Source: DATBVX01 sp963696675
GTDB taxonomy: Bacteria > Pseudomonadota > Gammaproteobacteria > Steroidobacterales > Steroidobacteraceae
Direction of reading: 5' to 3'
Assembly: GCA_963696675.1 (NCBI GenBank)
Contig: CAVOLM010000029.1
Coordinates: forward strand, 40,057 to 104,056
Length of the DNA: 64,000 bases
Shown: positions 8,910-19,775 of the stretch, piece by piece
Layout: the number at the start of each line of letters is the position of its first letter
Numbering within the stretch: the first letter of the stretch is position 1
Made by a program: the position numbers and the translations under genes
The notes under the pieces: model-generated
What the model was told of the DNA's origin: nothing
Database searches by the model: none
Seen by the model: the letters and a program-made list of their open reading frames with translations, nothing else

Positions 8910-10511
8910 ATGAACCAAGGCACTCGCGCACCGAGCGCCGCCTACAACGTTATCGTCGTCGGCGCCGGTCACAATGGACTCGTCGCCGCGGCGTACCTGG
9001 CGCGTGCGGGCCGCAAGGTGCTGGTCCTCGAGCGTCGCGGCGTCGTCGGTGGTGCAGCGGTGAGCGAACAGGTCTTTCCGGGCTTCACGTTCTCGGTCTT
9101 CTCCTATGTCGTGAGTCTCTTGCGGCCCGAGATCATTCGTGATCTCGAGCTGCCGCGCCACGGCCTGCACATCCTGCCGCTCGAAAGCACGCTGGTCCCG
9201 CTGCCAAACGGTGACTATCTCGCCAGCTGGCCGGATGCAGATCTTTCGCGACGCGAGCTCTATCGGCATTCGCCGCATGACGCGGAGGCCATGAGCGAGT
9301 TCGGTCGGCTGATGATTCACATGGCAAAAGCGGTGAAGCCGATCCTCGGCATGATGCCGCCCGACCCGACGTCGCTGAGCCCGCGCGACCTCAAGGGACT
9401 GCTGCGCTTTGGCGGGCACCTGCGCTCGCTCGGCACCGAGCAGTTCCACGCCCTCTACAAGCTCATGACCATGAGCTCCGCGGATTATCTCGATGAGTGG
9501 TTCGAGTTCGGACCGCTGAAGGCGACCAAGTCCGCGAGCGGCATCATCGGGACCTTCATGGGCCCGCGCTCACCGGGCTCAGCGTACGTGCTCCTGCATC
9601 ACTACATGGGAGAGATCGACGGCGCGTTTCGCGCCTGGGGATTCTGCAAGGGCGGCAACGGCACCGTCAGCGCCGCGATTGCGAGCGCCGCGATCAGTCA
9701 CGGCGCAACCATTCGCGTCGACTCCGCTGTCCAGCAGGTGCTCGTAAAGGACGGCCGAGCGAGCGGGGTCGTGCTGCAGAACGGTGACGAGTACCGCGCG
9801 CCGATCGTGGTGTCGGGACTCGATGCGCGGCGCACCTACCTCGATCTCATCGAGAGCCGCGAACTCCCGACCGAACTCCTCGACCAGGTCCGTCGCTTCC
9901 GCTTCCGGGGCTCTTCGGGGAAAGTGAATCTCGCGCTGGCGGAATTGCCGAATTTCACCTGCCTGCCGGGCGTCGGCGCGCATCACCGCGGTGCCGTCTC
10001 GATCAGTCCGAGTATCGACTACCTGGAGCAGGCCTACGACGATGCCAAGTACGGCAACTTCTCGCGCCGCCCGTATATGGACGTCATCTTCCCGTCGATG
10101 ATCGATCCGAACATGGCACCGCCGGGCAAGCATGTGGCGAGCATCTTCGTGCAGTACGCGCCGTATCACATCGACGGCGGCTGGAACGATGCGAAGCGTG
10201 AAGCTTTCGGTGATACCGTGATCGATACGCTTGGCGCGTACGCGCCCAATCTCAAATCCGCAATCCTGCATCGACAGGTCCTGACGCCGGCGGACATCGA
10301 ACGCACCATCGGGCTTTCGGAAGGCAATATCTTTCAAGGTGAGCTTGCCCTGCAGCAGCTGTTCTTCATGCGTCCCGCGACGCGCTGGTCGAGCTATCAC
10401 ACGCCGATCCGCGGCTACTACCACTGCGGCTCGAGTACCCATCCGGGCGGTGGCGTGATGGGCGCGGCGGGCCGTCTCGCGGCGATGCGCGTGCTGGCGG
10501 ATCGAGCCTGA
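8910..10511 (+). CDS. NAD(P)/FAD-dependent oxidoreductase, phytoene-desaturase/PYROXD2-like
   Basis: A 533-aa flavoprotein. An intact Rossmann dinucleotide-binding motif IVVGAGHNGLVAAAYLARAG lies at about residues 13-32, with the acidic strand end VLVLERR, and the FAD-contacting C-terminal signature GGGVMGAAGRLAA lies near residue 515. Overall it resembles the phytoene-desaturase-like amine-oxidase superfamily (PYROXD2-type) rather than carotenoid desaturases. The ATG start at 8910 follows the GcvT-like stop by 1 nt. It is paralogous to the next gene: both share RAYDATKYG/QAYDDAKYG and the LxFMRP motif. Substrate unknown. Confidence 0.8.
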   Translation: MNQGTRAPSAAYNVIVVGAGHNGLVAAAYLARAGRKVLVLERRGVVGGAAVSEQVFPGFTFSVFSYVVSLLRPEIIRDLELPRHGLHILPLESTLVPLPNGDYLASWPDADLSRRELYRHSPHDAEAMSEFGRLMIHMAKAVKPILGMMPPDPTSLSPRDLKGLLRFGGHLRSLGTEQFHALYKLMTMSSADYLDEWFEFGPLKATKSASGIIGTFMGPRSPGSAYVLLHHYMGEIDGAFRAWGFCKGGNGTVSAAIASAAISHGATIRVDSAVQQVLVKDGRASGVVLQNGDEYRAPIVVSGLDARRTYLDLIESRELPTELLDQVRRFRFRGSSGKVNLALAELPNFTCLPGVGAHHRGAVSISPSIDYLEQAYDDAKYGNFSRRPYMDVIFPSMIDPNMAPPGKHVASIFVQYAPYHIDGGWNDAKREAFGDTVIDTLGAYAPNLKSAILHRQVLTPADIERTIGLSEGNIFQGELALQQLFFMRPATRWSSYHTPIRGYYHCGSSTHPGGGVMGAAGRLAAMRVLADRA

Positions 10512-10514
10512 ACC

Positions 10515-12074
10515 ATGGGTCGTTCCTTCGACGTAGTCGTGATCGGCAGCGAGCCCGAGGGGCTCGTCGCCGCTCTGACATGTGCAAAATCCGGATCGAC
10601 GGTCCTGCTCGTGGAAGCGGACGCCGAGCTCGGCGGCAGCTATCGCGAGATCGAATTCGCGCGCGGCTTTCGCGCGGCGCCGTTGGCTGCTGACCTGGGA
10701 TATCTCGACCCGGAAGCGTTTCGGACGATTGGCTATGAACCGGCCGCGGAAGTGGTTTCCGATCCAAGCGTAATTTCGCTCGGCGATGACGCGCCGCTGT
10801 TGCTACGTTCTTCGGTGAACGATACCGCTCAAGGACTGAAACGCTTTTCGGATCGCGATGCCGCGCGCTGGCCGGAATTCACGCAGCGGGTGAGTGCGCT
10901 CGCCGGATTCCTGGCCGATCTTTATCGCGTACCGCCGCCGCGCATCGAGGCGGACAGTTTCAGCGAGTACCTGACGCTGGCCGGTCTCGGCCGCAAGTAT
11001 CGTCGACTCGGCCAGGACGGCATGGTGGAACTGCTGCGCGCGTTACCGATCTCCGCGGCGGATTGGTTCGATGATGCATTCGAGTCGCAAACGCTGAAGG
11101 GAGCACTCTCGGCGCTCGCGGTCATGGACGTATGTCAGGGAGCGATGTCGGGCGGCACTGCATTTACCTTCCTGCACCGACACGTCGGAGCCGCGCCGGG
11201 TGTCATCGGCGAACGTCTGCGTTTACGTGCCGGTCCAGGCTCATTTGTGCGGGCACTCGCGGAGCGGGCTCGGGCGGCCGGAGTCGCAATTGAGAGCGGG
11301 ACGTCGATCGGGCAAGTGACGGTTCGTGAGGATCGGATCGCGGGTATTCAACTTGAATCGGGCGAGGAAGTGACCTGTCGCGCGGTGATCTCCGCGCTCG
11401 ATCCCTACCGCAGCCTTCTCGGGCTGATCGATCCGGGATATCTCGATCCGGAATTCATCCGCGCAGTGCAGAACATCCGGTTCCGCGGCGTCGTCAGCAA
11501 GATACTCGTCGCGCTTGACGGCTTGCCCGCGATTGCGGGGCTGTCCTCACCGCCCACCGGCGCCGTGCTCATCGCGCCGTCGATCCGCTACGTGGAGCGC
11601 GCTTACGATGCCACGAAGTACGGGCGCTGCTCGGATGAACCGGTGATCGAGGTGCACTTCCCAAGCGTCGCACAGCCAGAACTGGCGCCCGCGGGCCGCC
11701 ATGTCGCCGTCCTGCACGTGCAGTACACGCCTTACAACCTGCGCGAGGCGAGCTGGAATCAAATGCGCGACTCGATGGCTGATCGCGCCATCGCGTCTGT
11801 CGAGCGTCGCCTGCCGGGTTTCTCCGCCCGGATCCTCGAACGCACTGTGCTGACGCCGCTTGATCTGGAGAGCCGGTTCGGCTTGCGAGAAGGCGCGCTA
11901 TCGCAGGGCGAGATGATGCTCGATCAGGTTCTCTTCATGCGTCCTGTGCCCGCGGCGTCGCGATATGCAGCGCCAGTTGCCGGGCTCTATCTCTGCGGTG
12001 CGGGCATGCATCCGGGTCCGGGCATCATCGGCGCCGCCGCGCGCATGGCCGCGCGCGCGGCCCTTGGCCACTAG
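10515..12074 (+). CDS. Second NAD(P)/FAD-dependent oxidoreductase with altered Rossmann motif
   Basis: A 519-aa paralogue of the upstream gene, 3 nt after it. Its N-terminal nucleotide-binding loop reads VVVIGSEPEGLVAALTCAKS: the canonical GxGxxG is changed to GSEPEG, so the second glycine is missing. The C-terminal FAD signature is kept as GPGIIGAAARMAARAAL. The pair may form a heteromer in which one subunit is catalytic and the other partly degenerate (inference). Shared segments VERAYDATKYGR and VLFMRPV match the upstream copy and point to tandem duplication. Confidence 0.75.
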   Translation: MGRSFDVVVIGSEPEGLVAALTCAKSGSTVLLVEADAELGGSYREIEFARGFRAAPLAADLGYLDPEAFRTIGYEPAAEVVSDPSVISLGDDAPLLLRSSVNDTAQGLKRFSDRDAARWPEFTQRVSALAGFLADLYRVPPPRIEADSFSEYLTLAGLGRKYRRLGQDGMVELLRALPISAADWFDDAFESQTLKGALSALAVMDVCQGAMSGGTAFTFLHRHVGAAPGVIGERLRLRAGPGSFVRALAERARAAGVAIESGTSIGQVTVREDRIAGIQLESGEEVTCRAVISALDPYRSLLGLIDPGYLDPEFIRAVQNIRFRGVVSKILVALDGLPAIAGLSSPPTGAVLIAPSIRYVERAYDATKYGRCSDEPVIEVHFPSVAQPELAPAGRHVAVLHVQYTPYNLREASWNQMRDSMADRAIASVERRLPGFSARILERTVLTPLDLESRFGLREGALSQGEMMLDQVLFMRPVPAASRYAAPVAGLYLCGAGMHPGPGIIGAAARMAARAALGH

Positions 12075-12172
12075 AAATACAAGAACGTCACTCCCAGGAA
12101 GCACTCGGTCCCAACGTCGTTGAGCGGATGGATGGTTCTGGCATCGTGGAGAACTGAGTACAGGGAGCATCC

Positions 12173-14249
12173 ATGAACGACCTCAGCCGGCGTGAATTCC
12201 TCGCATATGCCGCCGCCCTCGGCGCCTCGGCGGCGTGGGGAACCACGCGCGCGAGAAATTCGCGCATCGCGTGGACTGAACGACGCGAGCTGTATCCGGA
12301 GGGCGTCGCGTCCGGCGATCCCCAGTCCGACAGTGTCATTCTCTGGACACGCCGCCCCTTCGGTGATGGCGAGGACCCCGCATCTCTCACCGTTGAAGTC
12401 GCGCAGGACGAGCGGTTCAAACGCGTCATCGCCACGACGACCGCACAGGTGAGCGCCGCATCAGACTGGACCTGCCGCGTACTCGTTGGGCGACTGAAGC
12501 CCGCACATGAATACTGGTATCGCTTCACCGATGACAGCGGCGCCGGCAGCCGCATCGGTCGCACGCTGACGGCACCGGCGGACGGAGATGCGCGCACGGT
12601 GCGGTTTGCATTCGTGAGCTGCCAGAACGTCTGCCAGGGCGCGCAGAACGCGTACCGGCGAATGATCTTCGAAGATGAACGTGCGCCGGCCGCTGAGCGG
12701 CTCGGCTTCGTGCTGCACCTCGGGGATTTCATCTACGAAGTTGTCTGGTATCCGGAAGACCGGCCGCAGGGCATGTACGACCGGCGCCTGCGCGACCTCG
12801 TGCGCTTCGCGCACGGAGAAAAGGTCGCCGATTTCCACATTCCCACCACCGTCGATGACTACCGCGCGGTGTATCGCGCCTATCTGCATGACCCGGACCT
12901 GCAGGATGCGCGGGCGCGCTGGCCATTCGTTGCGATGTGGGACAACCACGAATTCTCGTGGCTCGGCTGGCAGGGATTTCAGAAGTTCGGCGACACGACG
13001 CGGCCGGCGCAGACGCGCAAGGTTGCGGCGAACCAGGCATGGTTCGAATACCAGCCGGCGCGCGTGCGCCAACCCGGGACCGCATCGCTCGAGCGATTCG
13101 CTGCGCCGAAAGTTGTCGATGCGCCGGTCACGCGGTTTGACGCTGAAGGCCTCGGCGATGAGCCGAATAACCTGAGCGCGATCGCGAGCCTGACCGGTTA
13201 CCGCGTGCTGCGTTTCGGGCGCAACGTCGACCTCCTGATCACGGATCAGCACAGCTACCGATCCGAGGAGCCAACCACGCGGCCGGAAGCTGCGGCCCTC
13301 ACGAGCGACGATTTCCCGGATTTCATTCCACAGGAAGCGATGGAAATACTGGATGCAGGTCGCGCTTACGCAGGCGGCCATCCCCCGGCGAGCATCCGTT
13401 ACGGGGATACCCAGGTCGCGAACTTTTGCAAGGATCAGCCGCCCCAGACGATCCTCGGACTTGCGCAGAAGAACTGGTTCCTCGAGCGCCTGAAGAGTTC
13501 GCAAGCGACCTGGAAGATCTGGGGCAATTCGCTCGGCACGCTCGACTTTCGTGCTGATCCACAGAATCTTCCGCCAAACGTGACGAAGCCGTGGCCGGGT
13601 GCCGGCTATGCCGGTTTCGGAGGTGGCGATCACAGTGCTGCCTACGTCGAGCGCGCCGAAATCTACGACCTGGTACGCGATCGAGGCATCACGGGCTTCG
13701 CTACCGTCGCCGGGGATCGGCACAGCTTCTGGGCGGGCCTCGCGGCGAAGTCTTTGCCGCCGGACAAATTCGAGCCCGTCGGGGTCGCGTTCATTACGGG
13801 ATCAGTGTCAGCACCCGGTCTGCCCGAGGCGTACGAACATCGCTTTCCAAAGGATCATCCGCTGCGCGCTCTGTTTCTCGCGCAAACGCCGGGCCAATCG
13901 ACGTGGGAGCCGTCGATCAACCTGCTGCTCCATCACGGCGTACGCACGTGCCTCGAATATCAGCGGAGCGGTGACCTCGAGCGCGCGCGAAGACTCTCCA
14001 ATCCCGATCTCTCGCCACACCTGTCATTCATCGACATGGGTGGACATGGGTATGCGACGGTGCGCGTGAGCGAGCGATGCGATGGAATGCGAGTTCGTGT
14101 GCATCCCGCGTCCGCTGGAACGGAGCGATAAGCCTGATGGCGGACCACTGCTGTATCGCGTCGTCCACCGCGCCCCGCTGTGGAAAAAGGGAGAGCGGCC
14201 ACAGCTCGAACAGCGGATCGTCGAGGGCAATCCCGCACTCTCGATCTAG
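12173..14249 (+). CDS. phoD: Tat-exported alkaline phosphatase D family metallophosphoesterase
   Basis: The N-terminus SRREFLAYAAALGASAAWG is a twin-arginine signal. PhoD N-terminal domain: GVASGDPQSDSVILWTR. Catalytic domain: FVSCQN, HLGDFIYE, MWDNHEFSW and TVAGDRHSFW, the usual Fe/Ca-binding residues. The main frame stops at 14131 after roughly 650 codons, but the last part (VSERCDGMRVRVHP) is out of register. A second frame from about 14085 continues GPLLYRVVHRAPLWKKGE and ends PALSI at TAG 14247-14249, restoring the usual C-terminus, so I extend the gene there with one frameshift. The product hydrolyses phosphodiesters or monoesters in the periplasm. The gene stands alone. Confidence 0.85.
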
Positions 14250-14271
14250 GCCGCAAGTTCTGACGTTGCGA

Positions 14272-15105
14272 TCAGAGTCCGAAGCGCAGCGCGCGCGCCA
14301 GCATCCAGGTGGCGGGTCGGCGCATCACTGGGCTGAGACCCAGCGGGCTGAGGAACATCTCGGCTGCCATGCGATGCGGGTAGTGCCGCAGGGCAAGGCG
14401 GTGAACTTCGTTGCGGAAGGCGCGAAATGCGGCCTTCACGTCGGATCTGTGCGGATACCGTTGCTGGTACGCATGGCGGAATGCGCAGTAGCCGTCTTCC
14501 TGCGTGCTCTCCAGAGCCCGGCGCACCAGCGTAGCCGCGACGCGTCGCCGTGAGGTGCCCTCAACCGCCAGATGCGAACGGAAGAATCGGTAGAAATGCT
14601 TGAAGTGCCGCACCTCGTCGCGTCGAATGTGGTCGAGGACCTCGCGCAGCACCGGTTCCTGGGCAGCCTCGTACAGCATGCGGTAATACGTGGCGGTACC
14701 GGTCTCGACTACGCAGCGCCTTGCGAACTCGAGGACACGAATCGGCTGCAGCACCTCGGGTGTACATAGGGCGCCGTAGTCGGCGAGGAACCGCCCGTAG
14801 GCATCGTGCCAGTCGAACCCGGGCCAGACCGTCTGCACGTATCTTTGCAGCGCACGTCCATGCTGGAGCTCTTCGGGTTCCCAGCGCCCGGCGAGCCAGG
14901 CGCTGGCGGCAGGATCGTCACGGAAATGTTCGATGAGATTGCGGGTGTACAGGCTGGCGCCGGATTCGATGAACGATGCTGATGCCAGCAGGAAGAACAG
15001 CCGCTCATCACCCGCGACCAGGCTTGCGTCGATGCGCGCAAAGTTGATGTTGTCGACCCGCCAGGGCAGCTCTCGCCCCGTTGCGGCCAGCTGCGGGTTG
15101 ATCAT
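14272..15105 (-). CDS. Ferritin-like diiron protein
   Basis: A 277-aa helical protein with the E...ExxH...E...ExxH pattern of carboxylate-bridged diiron proteins: Glu in ASFIESGAS (about residue 47), EPEELQHG (about 79), Glu in CVVETGTATYY (about 137) and RRDEVRHFKHF (about 165). This four-helix arrangement occurs in ferritin-like oxidases and desaturase-type diiron enzymes. The C-terminal third (HRLALRHYPHRMAAEMF) is basic and helical. No signal peptide is present. It is convergent with phoD and divergent from the 6-phosphogluconate dehydrogenase gene. The reaction is unknown. Confidence 0.72.
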   Translation of the reverse strand: MINPQLAATGRELPWRVDNINFARIDASLVAGDERLFFLLASASFIESGASLYTRNLIEHFRDDPAASAWLAGRWEPEELQHGRALQRYVQTVWPGFDWHDAYGRFLADYGALCTPEVLQPIRVLEFARRCVVETGTATYYRMLYEAAQEPVLREVLDHIRRDEVRHFKHFYRFFRSHLAVEGTSRRRVAATLVRRALESTQEDGYCAFRHAYQQRYPHRSDVKAAFRAFRNEVHRLALRHYPHRMAAEMFLSPLGLSPVMRRPATWMLARALRFGL

Positions 15106-15141
15106 GTCGTGTTCGATGCCCCGGCGTGTGTCGCGGTTCCT

Positions 15142-15147
15142 TATAAT
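15142..15147 (+). promoter_or_regulatory. TATAAT -10 box upstream of 6-phosphogluconate dehydrogenase
   Basis: A perfect TATAAT hexamer lies 35 nt before the GTG at 15182, in the divergent gap with the ferritin-like gene. No good -35 hexamer is visible at the usual distance. A GGAG ribosome-binding site precedes the GTG. Confidence 0.35.
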
Positions 15148-15181
15148 TCGCTCTCAAGCGTCGCAGCCCTGGAGAACGAGC

Positions 15182-16094
<913 letters not shown>

Positions 16095-16103
<9 letters not shown>

Positions 16104-16793
16104 AGTCGGTGCAGCCGCGGCTGCGGCATCGGCGAACACTACTGCGTTGTCGCGCGAGACGCGAAGGGCAGGGATATCTCCCTGTCCCCTGATCAGCTCG
16201 CGCAGGCGCAGGGCTTTCTCCGCGCCGCTGACCAGCCAAAGACGGGTGCGGGCGCGGTTGATGCACGGCAGGGTGAGGGTAATGCGGCGCGTGCCCGCAT
16301 AGAGTCCGGTGGCCGCCGCGTCACGATCGGTGATCTTCAACGTCGCATCAGCAGGGGTGAGGGACGCGGTGTGACCGTCGGATCCCAGGCCGAGTTGCAC
16401 GACATCGATGATCGGCGGTGAGCCCGCAAGGGTTTCCAGCATCTTCGCGTACTCGCGCGCCGCGAGGTCAGGATCGGGACGCTCGACCGGAATTGCGTGG
16501 AGCTGTTTGTCCTCGAGTCGGCCGCGCTTGCACAGCAACTCATGAATGCGCGCGAAGTTACGGCGCGGGTCATCGATCGCGACGATACGCTCATCGACTT
16601 GCGCTACTTGAAGGGCGTGCCAGGGTACGTTGCGCGTGATCAGCTCCTCCAGCATCTTCCAGGGCGTCTGCCCGCCACTCAGCGCGATGACGCAGCGACC
16701 TCGCGCGCTCACATCTTCTACGATTCGGGCCGCGAACCAATCCGCAGCCAGCGCGGCGGTGTTTGGTGGATCTCGCCCAATGACAATCTGCAT
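16095..16793 (-). CDS. pgl: 6-phosphogluconolactonase
   Basis: A 232-aa DevB/SOL-type lactonase. It has the ALSGGQTPWKMLEEL motif (residues about 38-52), VAQVDERIVAIDDPRRNF and GLGSDGHTASLTP, the signatures of the glucosamine-6-phosphate isomerase/6-phosphogluconolactonase superfamily. Length and the GSDGHTAS motif fit the lactonase rather than NagB; the amino-sugar deaminase role in this cluster is served by the SIS protein. It is the last gene of the minus-strand group headed by gntR. It hydrolyses 6-phosphogluconolactone in the cytoplasm. Confidence 0.85.
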
Positions 16794-16804
16794 AGGGTAT
16801 GCGG

Positions 16805-17947
16805 CTAGGCCTGCGACTGGCCTCCGACCCAGACGCGCCGCACGTTGAGCTCATCATCGAGCTCCACCAGATCCGCGCGCAGGCCGATCGCGATGCGACC
16901 CCGCTCGGCAGAGAGGCCCAGAAACTCCGCCGGATATGTCGCGGCCATACGCGCCGCCTCATCGACCGGCAGGTTGAGCAAGCGCACCGTGTTGCGCAGC
17001 GCTGTGCCCATGTCGAGCGCCGAGCCGGCGAGAACGCCGGCAGCAGTCTTGCAGACACCCTCGGCACAATCGACGACTTCACCCCCGACGGTGAAGGACG
17101 TCTGGTTCGATCCGACCGAAGACATCGCATCCGTCACCAACAGCATGCGACCGCGACGCTTCGCAGCGATCGCGACGCGCAGGGCCGCCGGGTGCACGTG
17201 ATAGCCGTCGACGATGAGGCCGCACCAGCACTCCGGGTCATCCAGAGCTGCACCCACCATGCCCGGATCGCGGGACTGGAGCGGCGACATCGCGTTGAAC
17301 AGATGGGTCACACCCCGCACGCCAGCCGCGAGGGCTGCGCGTGCCGTCGCATAGTCGGCACCGGTGTGTCCGGCACAAAGAATGATGCCACGTGCAGTGA
17401 GCTCACGGATGGCAGCCAGGGGGACACGCTCCGGGGCAATGGTCAGTAAGGTTCGCCCGGTGCCCAACGATGAGATCAGCTGCACCAACTCGGGGTCCAG
17501 TTGCCGAAAGCGCGTCACGTCGTGAACGCCCGGACGTGCCGGGGAGAGCAGGGGCCCTTCGAAATGAATGCCGAGCACACCGGAGTCACCGGCGAGCATC
17601 GCGCCACGCACCGCGTCGATCGCCGCCCTCATGACATCGAGATCCGTAGTGATCAGCGTTGGCAGCAGGCCCGTGGTCCCGAAGCGGCGATGTGCAGCCA
17701 CGATGCGCCTGACGGACTCGATCGTTGGCTCCTCGTTGAGCAGCACACCGCCGCCCCCGTTGACCTGGCAGTCGATGAATCCGGGCACGAGGCTGCGGCC
17801 TTCGAGATCATGCCGCAGCGAGCCGGCCACTCGTGGATCGTCGCGACCGACGAGGCCGGCGATTCGATCGCCGTCCATCAACACGACGCGATCCGTGACA
17901 AATCCATCGGCGAGGAGAATCCGGCCATTGACGAGCGCTGTACTCAT
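16805..17947 (-). CDS. nagA: N-acetylglucosamine-6-phosphate deacetylase
   Basis: A 380-aa amidohydrolase. It has FIDCQVNGGGG (about residue 54), GIHFEGPLLSPARPGVHD (metal Glu), CAGHTGADYATA, THLFNAMSPLQSR and LLVTDAMSSVG with the catalytic Asp. It removes the acetyl group of GlcNAc-6-phosphate to give glucosamine-6-phosphate, which the adjacent SIS deaminase would use. Its ATG overlaps the stop of the SIS gene by 1 nt (ATGA), so the two are translationally coupled. The 11-nt gap to pgl suggests a common transcript gntR-SIS-nagA-pgl. Confidence 0.93.
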   Translation of the reverse strand: MSTALVNGRILLADGFVTDRVVLMDGDRIAGLVGRDDPRVAGSLRHDLEGRSLVPGFIDCQVNGGGGVLLNEEPTIESVRRIVAAHRRFGTTGLLPTLITTDLDVMRAAIDAVRGAMLAGDSGVLGIHFEGPLLSPARPGVHDVTRFRQLDPELVQLISSLGTGRTLLTIAPERVPLAAIRELTARGIILCAGHTGADYATARAALAAGVRGVTHLFNAMSPLQSRDPGMVGAALDDPECWCGLIVDGYHVHPAALRVAIAAKRRGRMLLVTDAMSSVGSNQTSFTVGGEVVDCAEGVCKTAAGVLAGSALDMGTALRNTVRLLNLPVDEAARMAATYPAEFLGLSAERGRIAIGLRADLVELDDELNVRRVWVGGQSQA

Positions 17948-19005
17948 CAGACGGTCTGCGTGACCTTGCGCAAACTCGGCGGCGCGTCGGGATTGCGCCC
18001 ACGCCGCAGGGCGAGTGCGTTTACTGCGCGATAGAAGCTTTGAATTTCGAGCAGCGGCGTGCAGGCCGGATGGCCGATGGATGGCACCGGAAGCACTCCG
18101 GTTCCGGCAGCACCACTGGCCGCAAGCAAGACACGAGCGCCGCGCGCACTGAACTCCTCGGTCAGGCTGACGAGACCAGGTCGGGTTTCGTCATCCTGCG
18201 TGAAGCACACGACTGGGAACCCTTCGCCTACCAGCGTCATCGGCCCGTGCATCACTTCGGCGCCACTGAACGCCTCGGCGTGCAAACCGCAGGTTTCCTT
18301 GAGCTTGAGCGCCGCTTCCTGTGCCACGCCGAGCCCGAGCCCCCGCGCGAGCACGAAGAGATTCCGTGCCCCGGCAAGCAATTCCACCAGCTCCGACCAG
18401 TCCATCTCCCAGGCATCGGCCAGTTTGGCCGGAAGCGACTGCAACGCATCCAACAAGCGCGCATCCTCCTTCCAATGGCCTGCGAGGAGCAGGATCGCGG
18501 CAAGCGAGCAGATATAGCTCTTGGTGGCCGCCACACTCCGTTCGGGCCCGGCGTGCAGCTCGATCACGGTGTCGGCCAGGGCGGCGAGCGGCGCGTCCGC
18601 CGCGTTCACGAGGGTCACCACGCGGGCGCCCGCGGCTCGGGCTGCTTCCGCCTGCCGCAACAGGTCCGGGCTTCGCCCCGATTGCGAAATCGCAATGAAC
18701 AGTACCTCGGAGAGATCCTGCGTCGAGCCGTAGAGCGAATTGACTGACGGAGCGGCGGAGGCTGTCACGACGCCGAGCTGGGTTTCAAAGACGTACTTGG
18801 CAAAAGTAGCGGCGTGATCGGAACTGCCGCGCGCGCTGGTCACGATGAAACGCGGGGGCCTGGCACGCAGAGCGGAGGCGAGATCACGCACCAGTGCCGT
18901 ATTGAGCGTGATCTGGCGCGCGACCGCAGCGCTGCTCTGGGCGGCCTCGCTGAACATCAGCGTGTCCTCGGGTCTCAGAACCGGCGTGCGCGGTGGTCGG
19001 GCCAT
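17947..19005 (-). CDS. nagB-II: SIS-domain glucosamine-6-phosphate deaminase (NagB-II type)
   Basis: Two SIS sugar-isomerase domains. First: TSARGSSDHAATFAKYVFE and AISQSGRSPDLLRQ. Second: LGLGVAQEAALKLKE followed by HAEAFSGAEVMHGP, a hallmark of NagB-II/AgaS deaminases. The upstream ATG at 19005 (MARPPRTPVL) fits the family length of about 350 aa and avoids overlap with gntR; longer in-frame starts would run into the regulator. It converts GlcN-6-P to fructose-6-phosphate and ammonia, replacing the classical hexameric NagB, which is absent here. It lies between gntR and nagA in one operon. Confidence 0.88.
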   Translation of the reverse strand: MARPPRTPVLRPEDTLMFSEAAQSSAAVARQITLNTALVRDLASALRARPPRFIVTSARGSSDHAATFAKYVFETQLGVVTASAAPSVNSLYGSTQDLSEVLFIAISQSGRSPDLLRQAEAARAAGARVVTLVNAADAPLAALADTVIELHAGPERSVAATKSYICSLAAILLLAGHWKEDARLLDALQSLPAKLADAWEMDWSELVELLAGARNLFVLARGLGLGVAQEAALKLKETCGLHAEAFSGAEVMHGPMTLVGEGFPVVCFTQDDETRPGLVSLTEEFSARGARVLLAASGAAGTGVLPVPSIGHPACTPLLEIQSFYRAVNALALRRGRNPDAPPSLRKVTQTV

Positions 19006-19021
19006 GATCTCGAGCGCCTCC

Positions 19022-19771
19022 CTAGTCACTATGCAGCTCGGCGACGAAATCGTACGCATCGCCCCGATAGAGCGAGCGCGTGTACTCGACTGCACGCCCA
19101 TCCTCCAGAAACGCACGTCGCTCGATCATCAGGCCGGCAGTGCCCAGTGGGATGGACAACAGTCGGCTCTGCTCCGCATCGAAAGTGATCGCCCGCAGTC
19201 GCTGCAGGGCCCGCTTCGGGCGGCAACCGACGCGATCGAGCGCTTCGTAGAGCGAGGCCTTTACGCTCTCGGGTCCGGAAAGAATGGAGCGGGGGACGGC
19301 GCTGCGCTCGATCGCCAGCGGTTCTTCGCCCGCGAAGCGCAGGCGGTAGAGCCTGACGACCAGTGCGCCCGGCGACAACCCAAGCGCCATGGCTTCATCA
19401 GGCGTCACCTCGCCGACGCTGCGCTCGAGGAATCGCGAGCGTGGCTTCAGGCCCCGTGCGCGCAGATCGTCGGTAAAGCTGGTCAGCGTCGAAAACGACT
19501 TGACGATCCGCTCCGATACGAAGGTGCCGGCGCCATGCCGCTGGGTGAGCAGGCCCTTCGAGACCAGGGCCGCGATGGCCTTGCGCACCGTGACGCGTGA
19601 GAGCGAGGCGAGCTTCGCCAGCTCACGCTCGCTCGGCAGCGCCCGGCCCGGCTGGAGCGAACCGGCTTCGATCGCATCGTGAAGCACCCGTTGCAGGCGT
19701 GCGTACAACGGTGTGCTGTCCGGGTTGCGCGGCCGATTCAGTCGTTTGAGATCGTTGAACAGGAGTTCCAT
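19022..19771 (-). CDS. GntR/HutC-family regulator (UTRA domain), probable amino-sugar repressor
   Basis: 249 aa. The N-terminal winged helix (PLYARLQRVLHDAIEAG, LPSERELAKLASLSRVTVRK, GLLTQRHGAGTFV) is followed by a UTRA effector domain from about residue 95 (LERSVGEVTPDEAMALGLSP, RLYRLRFAGEEPLAIERS). This class includes DasR and NagR-like regulators that respond to amino-sugar phosphates. It is the first gene of the minus-strand operon with the SIS deaminase and nagA, so autoregulation is likely. Candidate operators with TGGTAT half-sites lie directly upstream. Confidence 0.88.
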   Translation of the reverse strand: MELLFNDLKRLNRPRNPDSTPLYARLQRVLHDAIEAGSLQPGRALPSERELAKLASLSRVTVRKAIAALVSKGLLTQRHGAGTFVSERIVKSFSTLTSFTDDLRARGLKPRSRFLERSVGEVTPDEAMALGLSPGALVVRLYRLRFAGEEPLAIERSAVPRSILSGPESVKASLYEALDRVGCRPKRALQRLRAITFDAEQSRLLSIPLGTAGLMIERRAFLEDGRAVEYTRSLYRGDAYDFVAELHSD

Positions 19772-19775
19772 CTGC

